A DNA stretch of 9,837 nt from PALSA-612 sp046729255 (GCA_046729255.1 JBKPGF010000083.1:1-9837), one strand, 5' to 3'. Shown: positions 1 to 7,452, numbered from the stretch's first letter. The notes: generated by a model not told the origin, from the letters alone. Made by a program: numbers and translations.

Positions 1-1621
1 CACCGGCGAGCACGTAGCCCGTGCCGGGCCCGGAGTAGCGGTTCGGGTCGTTGACCGCAGAGCTCACCCTCCAGTCCTCGCCGATGACGGCGGACGTCTG
101 AAGGTAGTCGGCGCACACGCGCTGGCGCTGCATGCCGACGATCGCGGCGGCGACGTCCTCGAAGCCGGCCTCGTCGAGCGCGCGCGCAACTTCGAGGCCG
201 CTGATGTGCTCGTGCAGCACGCGGTCGGCTGCGGCCACGTCGGCCGCCCGGTTCCGGTCCGGCAGGTCGTCGCTCGAGTAGCCGCGCGTCGCCGCGTCCA
301 CCTCGGCATCGGAGACCTCGGGAAAGCCAAGGGCGTGAAACACCGCCTGGACGGCGCGCGCTCCCCGCTCCCGGACGTCGAGGGCCGCCTCCTCCGTGAT
401 CGGCTCGATGCCGGCGTCGACCTGCCAGTCGCGCTGCACCGTTAGCCACTCGTCGATGTCGTCCGCGTCGTAGTTGCCGCCGCCGAACATGTTGTCCTTT
501 CGCGGCATCACCGAGTAGCCGGACGTCACGAAGTCCGTGCCCGGAAGGAGCTGGCCCATGAGCTTCGCCGTCTTCCGGACCTCCGAGTGCGACGCGATGG
601 CGTCGTTCCCTGACGCGACCTCGAGATCGAGCCACGCCGCGAGCAGGTTCTCGGCGAGGATCTCGCGCGTTCCTCCGGGCACCGCGAGCACGAGGGCAAC
701 GCAAGAGATGGAGCCGTTCTGCACCCCCTGGGAGCCGGCGGCGCGGACGGCGGCCAGGCAGCGGGCCTCGAGATAGAGCATCGACTTGCCCTGCGCGTGC
801 CCCATGAGCGCCTCCGAGCCACCGCCGGAAGTGAACCGCACCTTCACGCCGCGCGAGGCGTAGGCGGAGGCAAGGAATGCTTTGGACCACGGCGTGTCGT
901 CACCGTCGACGAAGACCGGCTCCGTGCCGTAGACCGACAACGTCTCGGCGTAGGTCACGAGACCCTGCATCGCCAGCTGGAGGTTGCGGCGTTCCTCGAC
1001 GGCGCACTGCGTCATGACGCCCGGACGGCCGGTCTGGGAGCCGACGAGCAGCGCGATCGCGTTCAACGGCGCGTACCGGGAGACGCCGACTGTCGTCTCG
1101 AGCTCCGCGAAGCCACGTGCGGCCGCCTCGGCGGCATCGGCGGCGAGCAGCGCCGGGCTCTCCTTGAGGTTGGTCACGTGTGCCTGGTTGGCCGGAGCAC
1201 GCCGCGCCCGCAGCTTCTTCAGCGCGAACATCATCTCGACGGGATCGAGCCGGCTCACGACGCGAGCCAACCGAGCTGGCGTCAGGCCGCGGCTGAGTCG
1301 GACGAGCTCGTCCCGGGAGTGCTCGACGTCCACGAGGCGCCGCGCGAGCTCATCGTCGCTCAGGGCCGCACCCTCCGCGGCGGCCGGGAGATCGATGCCT
1401 CGCCGGGCGATGAAGGCGTCGAGCACGTCGTAGTCCTCCTCGCGGGTGCCGTCGATCTCGACGACCCGACCGTCCTCGATGACGATGCTCGGCTCGGGAT
1501 CGTCAGGGCCGTCCATCGCCACGAGGCCGAGCTCGGGGTACGGCGCGATCAACAGCTCGCGCCGGAGCTCGCGCTCCTCGCGCGAGCGAAAGCGGCTAGA
1601 CCCGGCCGCGATCTCCTGCAA
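1..1621 (-). CDS. pduC: AdoCbl-dependent diol/glycerol dehydratase large subunit (3' end beyond window)
   Basis: Catalytic alpha subunit of coenzyme B12-dependent propanediol/glycerol dehydratase, which turns 1,2-diols or glycerol into aldehydes by a radical mechanism. I translated the minus strand by hand: one frame stays open for 540 codons to the window edge. It aligns almost without gaps to PduC. From a TTG start at 1621 the active-site residues known in the Klebsiella enzyme are all present: His148 (QAHVTN), Glu175 (LETTV), Glu226 (YAET), Gln301 (GVQNGS), Asp340 (SGND) and Ser367 (VTSGYS). The visible part ends at GPGTGYVLAG, so about 20 residues of a normal-length subunit are missing on the left. 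The TTG start is chosen because a GAGGCGAGG stretch precedes it and SSRF lines up with the family N-terminus; TTG at 1552 and GTG at 1522 are shorter alternatives. It overlaps the small-subunit gene by 26 bp. Diol and glycerol specificity cannot be told apart. Family assignment is very secure. Confidence 0.95.
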   Translation of the reverse strand, partial: MQEIAAGSSRFRSREERELRRELLIAPYPELGLVAMDGPDDPEPSIVIEDGRVVEIDGTREEDYDVLDAFIARRGIDLPAAAEGAALSDDELARRLVDVEHSRDELVRLSRGLTPARLARVVSRLDPVEMMFALKKLRARRAPANQAHVTNLKESPALLAADAAEAAARGFAELETTVGVSRYAPLNAIALLVGSQTGRPGVMTQCAVEERRNLQLAMQGLVTYAETLSVYGTEPVFVDGDDTPWSKAFLASAYASRGVKVRFTSGGGSEALMGHAQGKSMLYLEARCLAAVRAAGSQGVQNGSISCVALVLAVPGGTREILAENLLAAWLDLEVASGNDAIASHSEVRKTAKLMGQLLPGTDFVTSGYSVMPRKDNMFGGGNYDADDIDEWLTVQRDWQVDAGIEPITEEAALDVRERGARAVQAVFHALGFPEVSDAEVDAATRGYSSDDLPDRNRAADVAAADRVLHEHISGLEVARALDEAGFEDVAAAIVGMQRQRVCADYLQTSAVIGEDWRVSSAVNDPNRYSGPGTGYVLAG

Positions 1622-2021
1622 GGAGCCCTCGCCTCGCGTACACCTCACTCGCCTCCCGCACGAACGCGGCCGTCAGAGGCGCCCCGGCCTCGTCGAGCTT
1701 CATCGCCCACGCTTCGAGCTCGTCCTCGCCCGAGCGATGCGGCCGGAGCGCGGTGTAGATCTCGAGGATCGTCTCCGACGGGATCACGGCGAGCTCGGCC
1801 GCGCGCTCGAGGTTCTCGGCCAGTGCCGTCCGCCCCACTGCCTCCGCCACCGCCGCCTGGCGGCGGAGCGTCTCAGGAGTCGCCCGCAGGTCCTCCCAAG
1901 CGAGCCGCCCCTCCCGCATGCCCTCGACGGTCACATTGTCAAGAGGGAGACCCGACGGGGTCGTGACGTCGTCGGGCCGCTTCTGGCCTAGCGGGTAGTC
2001 CGAAACGGCATCTGCGGGCAT
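1596..2021 (-). CDS. pduE: Diol/glycerol dehydratase small subunit
   Basis: Gamma (small) subunit of the B12-dependent diol dehydratase, which packs against the large subunit in the (alpha-beta-gamma)2 enzyme. The 141-residue product carries the family signatures: YPLGQKRPD near the N-terminus, a central ATPETLRRQA, then LERAAELAVIP and the hallmark ILEIYTALRPHRS, and a C-terminal AAFVREASEVY helix. Length is a little below the PduE norm of about 170 because the variable N-terminus is short. The ATG start at 2021 has no clear Shine-Dalgarno sequence. This gene comes before the large subunit, whereas the classical pdu/dha order is large, medium, small. No medium subunit is visible; it should lie left of the window, as a separate gene or fused to the large subunit. 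Identity is clear from the motifs. Confidence 0.92.
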   Translation of the reverse strand: MPADAVSDYPLGQKRPDDVTTPSGLPLDNVTVEGMREGRLAWEDLRATPETLRRQAAVAEAVGRTALAENLERAAELAVIPSETILEIYTALRPHRSGEDELEAWAMKLDEAGAPLTAAFVREASEVYARRGLLAGDRGRV

Positions 2022-2172
2022 CGGCCAAGCTTACGCAGCCGCGAAAGTGGGCATCTATCATCCGGTGCGTCGTGACCGAAGTCGTGTCTAGACCGGGGGC
2101 GGACGGTCAACCACTACCCCGCACGCCGGGCCGTGTGGGACTGATCTCCAAATCTTCAGAAAGGGCGTGAGA
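2022..2172. promoter_or_regulatory. Divergent intergenic region between the dehydratase and ABC importer genes
   Basis: About 150 bp with no gene, which must hold the start signals for both the leftward dehydratase genes and the rightward binding-protein gene. Visible elements are the palindrome GTCTAGAC (2086-2093) and a flanking inverted pair TGACCG (2073-2078) and CGGTCA (2104-2109), roughly centred on it. On the minus strand the second arm reads TTGACCG, which could serve as a -35 box, but the nearest -10-like hexamer, TAGACA, is only about 14 bp away, so no promoter is called. An AAGGG at 2161-2165 is the ribosome binding site of the binding-protein gene. I see no cobalamin riboswitch. 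Confidence 0.4.
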
Positions 2173-3543
2173 ATGGTGAAACGTCGCGCATTGCTTGGCG
2201 CTGGACTCATCGGCGCCTTGGCCCTCGTGGTCTCGTTGAGCATCGCGGCGGCGGGAATCGCCGGCACCGCCGGAACCGCAAGCCCAACGGCCGTCGCGGT
2301 ATCCGCGCAGAACATCAAGCCGCCGCCGGTGCCAAATGCGAAGGCAATCAAAGCGAAGTACGGCGGACGAAGCATCACGTTCCTCGGCGACGGGCCGGTC
2401 GGCAAATCGCATACCCGAGACGTGAACCTCGTGAAGAAGTTCTCGCAGGACACGGGCATCAAGGTCAAGCTCGTGCCCCACCCTGTCGCCTCCGACGCGT
2501 CATATGCTCAGCTGGCGCGGACGTTCTCGGCGAACTCGTCGGCCTTCGACGTCGTGATGATCGATGTCATCTACACCGGGGCGTTCGCGCCGTACCTCTA
2601 CAACCTCGGGCGCGTGCTGCGCAAGGAGGCGAAGCAGCACTCGAAGGGGATCATCCTCAACGACACCGTCCGCGGCAAGCTCGTCGCGATGCCGTGGTTC
2701 GGCGACTTCGGGATCCTCTACTACCGCAAGGACCTCCTGCAGAAGTACGACTACTCCGGGCCGCCGAAGACATGGGCACAGCTCGGCGCGATGGCGAAGA
2801 AGATCCAGGACGGCGAGCAGGCGAACAACGACAACTTCTACGGCTTCGTGTACCAGGGCAACGCCTACGAAGGCTTGACGTGTGACGCTCTCGAGTGGCT
2901 CGCATCGAGCGGCGGCGGTCAGTTCATCGACGGCGGCAAGGTCACGATCAACAACCCGCGGGCGGCAGCGATGCTCAACCTCCAGCGCAGCTGGGTGGGC
3001 GACATCACCCCGCGCGGCGTGACGACGTACCAGGAAGGCGAGGCAGAGAAGGCCTTCACGGCCGGCAACGCGGCGTTCATGCGCAACTGGCCGTACGCCT
3101 ACGCGATCGGCCAGACGGGCCCGATCAAGGGCAAGTTCGATGTGACCACGCTTCCCCGCACCGGGGCGAACGCGCCCGTCGGAACGGTCGGGGGTTGGCA
3201 GCTCGCCGTGTCGAGCTTCTCGAAGCAGCCGCTCGCGGCGGTCGAGCTCGTCCGCTATCTGACGAGCCCGGCAGTCGAGCGGTACAACGCGATCTTCAAC
3301 AGCAACGTGCCGACCATCCCGGCCGTCGCCGCACGGGCGGACGTTCGCAAGGTCAACCCCTGGCTCAAGCCCGAGATCGCGAACGTCAAGCGTGTCACAC
3401 GACCGTCGCGCTTCCTCGGCACGAAGTACAACCAGGGATCCCAGATCATCTACCAGGGCATCAACCAGATCCTGAACGGCCGGGACGCGACAAGCGTCCT
3501 GCCAGGGCTGGCTCAGCGACTCGAACGCGCGCTTCCGAGGTAA
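2173..3543 (+). CDS. Trehalose/maltose-type sugar ABC transporter substrate-binding protein
   Basis: Extracytoplasmic family 1 binding protein that captures an oligosaccharide and delivers it to the two permeases downstream. The 456-residue product resembles the Thermococcus trehalose/maltose-binding protein: YQGNAYEGLTCDALEWL at 227-243, a RNWPYAYAI ligand-site segment at 304-312 and GTVGGWQLAVS at 337-347. The N-terminus is a Sec signal (MVKRR, then a hydrophobic run to about residue 33), followed by a proline-rich linker. There is no lipobox cysteine; the only cysteine I see is Cys237 in the mature domain. ATG at 2173 is preferred over in-frame GTG at 2167, because AAGGG at 2161-2165 sits 7 bp from the ATG and only 1 bp from the GTG. 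It is the first gene of the importer cluster; a hairpin follows. Class is secure; the exact sugar (trehalose, maltose, sucrose or another alpha-glucoside) is inference. Confidence 0.92.
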   Translation: MVKRRALLGAGLIGALALVVSLSIAAAGIAGTAGTASPTAVAVSAQNIKPPPVPNAKAIKAKYGGRSITFLGDGPVGKSHTRDVNLVKKFSQDTGIKVKLVPHPVASDASYAQLARTFSANSSAFDVVMIDVIYTGAFAPYLYNLGRVLRKEAKQHSKGIILNDTVRGKLVAMPWFGDFGILYYRKDLLQKYDYSGPPKTWAQLGAMAKKIQDGEQANNDNFYGFVYQGNAYEGLTCDALEWLASSGGGQFIDGGKVTINNPRAAAMLNLQRSWVGDITPRGVTTYQEGEAEKAFTAGNAAFMRNWPYAYAIGQTGPIKGKFDVTTLPRTGANAPVGTVGGWQLAVSSFSKQPLAAVELVRYLTSPAVERYNAIFNSNVPTIPAVAARADVRKVNPWLKPEIANVKRVTRPSRFLGTKYNQGSQIIYQGINQILNGRDATSVLPGLAQRLERALPR

Positions 3544-3584
3544 GCGAGCCGCGGACGAGACGAAGGGAGACACGACGATCGTGA

Positions 3585-3614
3585 GAGGATGGGGGCAGAA
3601 GCGCCCCCATCCTC
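3585..3614 (+). terminator. Strong intra-operon hairpin (attenuator or mRNA-end structure)
   Basis: A perfect 12-bp stem: GAGGATGGGGGC (3585-3596) pairs with GCCCCCATCCTC (3603-3614) around the 6-nt loop AGAAGC. It lies 41 bp after the binding-protein stop and 22 bp before the first permease start. Only a short GCTTTG follows, not a long U tract. It therefore fits a partial terminator or a 3' stabilising structure that leaves more binding-protein mRNA than permease mRNA, a common arrangement in binding-protein operons. The hairpin is seen directly; the role is inferred. Confidence 0.75.
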
Positions 3615-3636
3615 GCTTTGTGGGTAGGACGATGCG

Positions 3637-4566
3637 ATGAGCGCCAACGAGACGACCACCGTCGCCGCACCGCGGCCGAGACGCCGCCGCTCGACCCGGC
3701 TCCAGCGCAGACAGACGCGGCTGGCGTGGCTCATGGTCACGCCGGCGCTCGTCGCCATGGCGCTGATCGCGCTCTATCCCCTCGGCCAGACGATCTACGA
3801 CAGCTTCACGGACCGACAGTTCCTCGGCGGTCTGGAGCCGACGCGGTGGGTGGGTCTCCAGAACTATCGCGACCTCATCGACGACCCGATCTGGTGGGAC
3901 TCGGTCATCGTTACGGTGAAGTTCACCGCGATCACGGTCTCCATCGAGCTCCTGCTCGGGATGATCATCGCGCTCGTCGTCAACTCGGGCTTCAAGGGGC
4001 GAGGCGTGATGCGGGCCGTGATGCTCGTGCCGTGGGCGATCCCGACGGTGGTAGCCGCCCAGATGTGGAAGTGGATGTACGACGACGTCTTCGGCGTCGT
4101 CAACGACGGGCTCGTCCGCCTGCACGTCATCGACGGGCCCGTCGCCTGGATCTCCGAGGAGCCGCTCGCAGCCGTGGCGACGGTCGACATCTGGAAGACG
4201 ACGCCGTTCGTCGCGCTCCTGCTGCTGGCGGGGCTGCAGGTCATCCCGCACGAGCTCTACGAAGCGGCCGACGTGGACGGGGTAAGCAAGTGGCACCAGT
4301 TCTGGAAGATCACGCTGCCGCTCCTCGTGCCAGCCATCCTCGTCACGGTCATCTTCCGCACCCTCGACGCGCTCCGAGTCTTCGACGTGTTCTACGTCTT
4401 CTTCGGCTCTCGTGTCGACACGCAGACGATGGCCATCTACAACCAGAACACGATTGTCGCCTTTGGCGACGTCGGCTACGGCGCGGCGATCAGCATCGGG
4501 ATCTTCCTGATCATCGGCCTCTTCGTCGTCATCTACACGACCTTCATGCGCGTGCAGCAGCAATGA
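3637..4566 (+). CDS. Sugar ABC transporter permease, MalF/SugA/ThuF type
   Basis: First inner-membrane permease of the importer. The 309-residue protein has an arginine-rich cytoplasmic N-terminus (about residues 13-26) and six apparent membrane segments (near 29-50, 92-116, 125-145, 178-200, 228-247 and 285-305). The EAA coupling loop that docks on the ATPase begins at Glu209 (EAADVDG) and continues to LPLLVP. The short length, without the large periplasmic insert of E. coli MalF, is normal for the Gram-positive and trehalose/alpha-glucoside subgroup. ATG at 3637 has an AGGA about 8 bp upstream. Its stop overlaps the next start as ATGA, so the two permeases are translationally coupled and presumably made in equal amounts. 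Confidence 0.93.
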   Translation: MSANETTTVAAPRPRRRRSTRLQRRQTRLAWLMVTPALVAMALIALYPLGQTIYDSFTDRQFLGGLEPTRWVGLQNYRDLIDDPIWWDSVIVTVKFTAITVSIELLLGMIIALVVNSGFKGRGVMRAVMLVPWAIPTVVAAQMWKWMYDDVFGVVNDGLVRLHVIDGPVAWISEEPLAAVATVDIWKTTPFVALLLLAGLQVIPHELYEAADVDGVSKWHQFWKITLPLLVPAILVTVIFRTLDALRVFDVFYVFFGSRVDTQTMAIYNQNTIVAFGDVGYGAAISIGIFLIIGLFVVIYTTFMRVQQQ

Positions 4567-5483
4567 CCGTGGTTGCCCACGAAGCCGACCGGGCGACGCG
4601 AGCGCAGGAGCTCGTGAAGCGCAAGCGGCGCGAGCGGCGCAGCGCTCGGCGCCTGGCGAAGCGCATCCCGTTCTACCTCCTGATCGCGGCGATCTTCGTC
4701 TACGCCCTGTTCCCCTTCTACTGGGCGCTGCGCTCCGCCTTCACGAAGGAGAGCGAGCTCTTCACGACGCCGGTGCAGTACGTCCCGGAGCACCCGACGC
4801 TGGAGAACTTCCGCGCCGTGCTGTCGAGCGACCAGTTCCTGCGGGCGCTACTGAACTCGACGATCGTGGCCGGCTCCGTGACGCTCGTCGCGCTCGCTCT
4901 CGGCGCGCTTGCCGGCTACGCCCTCGGCCGCTTCCGCTTCCATGGGCGCTCAGCGGTCCTCTACCTCATGCTCTCGATGACGATCTTCCCGCAGATCGCG
5001 ATTCTCGGGGCGCTCTACACGACGATCAACCGGTTCGACATCTATGACACCTTGCGTGCGCTCGTGCTCAGCTACATGATCCTCGTGCTTCCCTTCACCG
5101 TGTGGGTGCTGACGAGCTTCATGCGCGCGCTCCCGCGCGACCTGGAGGAGGCCGCGTACGTCGACGGCGCCTCTCCACTCCAGACGTTCTACCGGGTGAT
5201 GCTGCCACTCGTGGCGCCAGGGCTCGTGACCGCCGGACTGCTCGCGTTCATCGCGGCCTGGAACGAGTTCCTCTTCGCCCTGTCGTTCATCCAGACGCCG
5301 GAGAGATACACGGTCCCAGTCGCGATCACGAGCTTCACCGGCGCGACCGGAAGCACCTTCGACAAGCCGTGGGGCCAGATCATGGCGGCCACCGTCGTCG
5401 TGACCGTCCCGCTCATCGTGCTGACGCTCGTGCTGCAGCGGCGGATTCTCGCCGGCCTCACCGCCGGTGCCGTCAAGGGCTAG
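4563..5483 (+). CDS. Sugar ABC transporter permease, MalG/SugB/ThuG type
   Basis: Second permease, the heterodimer partner of the preceding one. The 306 residues begin with a basic tail (KRKRRERRSARR at about 19-30), then six membrane segments, the first near 35-54. The EAA loop is at about 195-214 (EEAAYVDGASP ... LPLVAPG), followed by the MalG-type segment AFIAAWNEFLFAL and a short C-terminus ending QRRILAGLTAGAVKG. The ATG at 4563 overlaps the upstream stop by 4 bp. The frame stays open back to 3618, but that part is antisense-like shadow of the first permease and is not used. The TAG stop lies in the palindrome CTAG (5480-5483), which also ends the convergent gene. No terminator is visible between the two. 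Confidence 0.94.
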   Translation: MTVVAHEADRATRAQELVKRKRRERRSARRLAKRIPFYLLIAAIFVYALFPFYWALRSAFTKESELFTTPVQYVPEHPTLENFRAVLSSDQFLRALLNSTIVAGSVTLVALALGALAGYALGRFRFHGRSAVLYLMLSMTIFPQIAILGALYTTINRFDIYDTLRALVLSYMILVLPFTVWVLTSFMRALPRDLEEAAYVDGASPLQTFYRVMLPLVAPGLVTAGLLAFIAAWNEFLFALSFIQTPERYTVPVAITSFTGATGSTFDKPWGQIMAATVVVTVPLIVLTLVLQRRILAGLTAGAVKG

Positions 5484-6061
5484 AGCGCCGGGAGAACCTC
5501 TCGTTCGAGCTCGCGCGGCACTGCCATGCCAAGGGCTTCCTCCGCGCGACCGCGAGCGACGCGGTAGGCGGCGACGGCTTCCTCGACCGACGACGGCTGA
5601 CTGCTGATTGAAAGCGGCGCCAAGAGGTGGTCGAAGAGCTTCTCGAGCTCCGTTTCGACGACCTCGCGCTTGCCTCGCGCGTCCTTGCTGCTCAGCCACA
5701 GCACCCAGTCCCAGAAGTGCGCGTCGATGCCCTCGAGCGTGTCGGCACACACCTGCCACGGCGGTTCGTCAGCATGCGGCACCTCCGGGAATATGAGATC
5801 GACCTTCACGGGGCCGCGCAGCATCAGCATCCAGCACTGGTGAGGGCTCAGGCGATCCCACTGCTGGGTGAGCGGCTCCAGCGGGGCGAGCAGGCGTGGA
5901 AGCGCGTCGACGACACTGGAGAAGTCGCTCGTGTCGACCCGGAAGTCCCAGTCGGATCGATCGGTTGCACGTCGTTCCGCCCGCGACCCGACCAGCCGGA
6001 TCGCCCGCACCGCAGGGTGCGGTTCGACGAGCTCGACGACGCGTTCGGCGAGCCCGGCCAT
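5480..6061 (-). CDS. MNT-type nucleotidyltransferase domain protein
   Basis: A 193-residue protein with the polymerase-beta/MNT nucleotidyltransferase fold. The motif Gly25-Ser26 followed by Asp37-Trp-Asp39 (GSRAERRATDRSDWDF) and a third acidic residue, Asp88, in VKVDLIF give a complete metal-binding triad, so it should be active. The C-terminal half (FWDWVLWLSSKD, then charged helices ending LEREVLPAL) resembles small stand-alone actinobacterial members, a few of which modify aminoglycosides or lincosamides; nothing here shows the substrate. It has no HEPN partner next to it, so a MNT/HEPN toxin-antitoxin pair is not supported. It faces the second permease and sits between the permeases and ATPase of one importer, in a place where such a gene has no obvious role. 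The ATG at 6061 overlaps an upstream in-frame TGA as TGATG. Confidence 0.82.
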   Translation of the reverse strand: MAGLAERVVELVEPHPAVRAIRLVGSRAERRATDRSDWDFRVDTSDFSSVVDALPRLLAPLEPLTQQWDRLSPHQCWMLMLRGPVKVDLIFPEVPHADEPPWQVCADTLEGIDAHFWDWVLWLSSKDARGKREVVETELEKLFDHLLAPLSISSQPSSVEEAVAAYRVARGRAEEALGMAVPRELEREVLPAL

Positions 6062-6062
6062 C

Positions 6063-6215
6063 AGGAGACTTGGCGGAGCATCACCGTGCCGTCCTTGACG
6101 CGCTGGATCGCCCCGAGGCGGCGTCCTCGGTCGCCCACGTACGCACCGCCTGCTGCGAGTACGCGGGCTCCCTGCGTCCTTGCCTCGGAACGACCATCGC
6201 GTCCCGACGACGAGC
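6063..6215. repeat. Dispersed direct repeat, copy 1
   Basis: Nearly the same sequence recurs at 9683-9837 in the same orientation. From 6091 to 6215 the copies differ at only 2 of 125 positions (6145 A versus T, 6158 A versus G). The outer part, 6063-6090, is clearly related but more diverged, with two 1-nt length differences. The repeat contains the inverted repeat CCGAGG (6113-6118) and CCTCGG (6125-6130), and a weaker one, CGTAC with GTACG (6139-6143 and 6159-6163). This copy fills the 173-bp gap between the nucleotidyltransferase start and the ATPase stop. It is not an insertion sequence I recognise and carries no transposase. It could be a short interspersed element, a structured RNA, or the remains of a duplicated gene end. 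Confidence 0.9.
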
Positions 6216-6234
6216 GACGTTCCGCCAGGCCCTC

Positions 6235-7422
6235 CTAGATCGCCTCCCGGGACTCGGGGTCGAAGAAATGCAGGCGACTCGTGTCGACGGCGAGCTCGGC
6301 CTCGGTGCCCTCCGTGATCCGGCTGCGCGGATCGACCCGGGCGATGAGCCGGGAGCTCCCCTCCTCCACGCCGGGAGGTGAAGCGCCGAGAGTCGGGTCG
6401 GTATCGCCGCCGGCACCCGTGACCACCACAGGCGCGGACACCGAGAAGTGCACGAGCATCTCCGCCCCGAGGGGCTCCGTGAGGTCACACGTGATACGAA
6501 TCCGCCGGTCGGACGGCGTGTCGGAATCGAGCGCCGCATCCTCGAAGTGCTCGGGGCGGATCCCGAGCAGCACCATGCGGTCGAGATAGTCGCCGAGGCC
6601 CGGCCGGGCACGCATGATGGCCTCGTCGACGGCGAGCCGGTGTTCGCCGAAGGTCACCGACAGCCCGCCGTTCGAGCGGTCGAGCTCCGCCTCCACGATG
6701 TTGATCGACGGCGAGCCGATGAATCCCGCGACGAACTCGTTGACAGGGCGCTCGTAGAGGGCCTGCGGAGGGGCGACCTGCTGCAGCCGTCCGTCGAGCA
6801 TCACGGCGACGCGGTCACCCAGCGTCATAGCCTCCACCTGGTCGTGCGTCACGTAGAGCGTCGTCACGTCCAGGCGGCGCTGGAGATCGTGGATCTCGGC
6901 CCGCATCTGGACGCGCAGCTTCGCGTCGAGGTTCGACAGTGGCTCGTCCATGAGGAAGGCCTGCGGCTCGCGCACGATCGCGCGCCCCATCGCGACACGC
7001 TGCCGCTGCCCCCCCGACAGCGCGCGCGGCTTCTTGTCGAGGAGCTCGTCGATCTCTAGCAGCTCAGCCGCGCGTTGGACACGCTCGTTGACCTCCGACT
7101 TCGGCAGCTTGCGAAAGCGGAGGCCGAAGGCGAGGTTCTGCGCCACCGACATGTGCGGGTAGAGGGCGTAATTCTGGAAGACCATCGCGATGTCGCGCTC
7201 CTTGGGCGTGAGGTCGTTGATCACCTGCTCGCCGATTCGAATCCATCCGTCCGAGATCTCCTCGAGCCCGGCGAGCATGCGCAGGGCCGTCGTCTTGCCG
7301 CAGCCGGAGGGGCCGACGACGACCATGAGCTCCCCGTCCCCGATGAGGAGATCGAGCTCGTCCACGGCAAGCGTCCCGTCGTCGTAGACCTTCGTCACCT
7401 GCTCGAACGCGATCTCAGCCAC
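6235..7422 (-). CDS. Sugar ABC transporter ATPase, MalK/UgpC/MsmX family
   Basis: Cytoplasmic ATPase that powers the importer. The 395-residue protein has every nucleotide-binding motif: Walker A GPSGCGKT (37-44), Q-loop Gln83, signature LSGGQ (135-139), Walker B ending Asp159-Glu160, and H-loop His193. A C-terminal TOBE/OB regulatory region follows (for example LGIRPEHFE), as in MalK-type proteins; an acidic, glycine-rich insert (about 335-355) lies within it. GTG at 7422 is the preferred start: GGGAGGA lies 6 bp upstream and the protein then begins MAEIAFEQV, like its relatives. GTG at 7428 adds two residues but abuts the ribosome site. The gene is on the opposite strand from the permeases and divergent from the alpha-glucosidase. 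ATPases of this family often serve several importers, so exclusive pairing is inferred. Confidence 0.94.
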   Translation of the reverse strand: MAEIAFEQVTKVYDDGTLAVDELDLLIGDGELMVVVGPSGCGKTTALRMLAGLEEISDGWIRIGEQVINDLTPKERDIAMVFQNYALYPHMSVAQNLAFGLRFRKLPKSEVNERVQRAAELLEIDELLDKKPRALSGGQRQRVAMGRAIVREPQAFLMDEPLSNLDAKLRVQMRAEIHDLQRRLDVTTLYVTHDQVEAMTLGDRVAVMLDGRLQQVAPPQALYERPVNEFVAGFIGSPSINIVEAELDRSNGGLSVTFGEHRLAVDEAIMRARPGLGDYLDRMVLLGIRPEHFEDAALDSDTPSDRRIRITCDLTEPLGAEMLVHFSVSAPVVVTGAGGDTDPTLGASPPGVEEGSSRLIARVDPRSRITEGTEAELAVDTSRLHFFDPESREAI

Positions 7423-7452
7423 GCACACTCCTCCCGGATACAGCGACGCTCC

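Noticed and set aside
797..1966. Plus-strand open frame of 389 codons
   Set aside because: It is antisense to the clearly recognisable diol dehydratase large and small subunits and ends in low-complexity Pro/Arg/Ser sequence.
2022..2166. Cobalamin riboswitch upstream of the B12-dependent dehydratase
   Set aside because: The gap is short and I could not find a B12-box-like sequence on the minus strand.
3618..4562. N-terminal extension of the second permease
   Set aside because: The frame is open but codes for arginine-rich nonsense over the first permease. Family length and the ATGA overlap fix the start at 4563.
2500..4563. Long minus-strand open frame of 687 codons
   Set aside because: It lies antisense to the binding-protein and permease genes. 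Its product is dominated by Arg, Asp, Glu, Val and Leu with no domain, as expected of a shadow frame in GC-rich DNA.
5480..6061. Antibiotic-resistance nucleotidyltransferase or MNT/HEPN toxin-antitoxin pair
   Set aside because: Only the general fold motifs are visible. There is no HEPN partner and no close resemblance to a known resistance enzyme.
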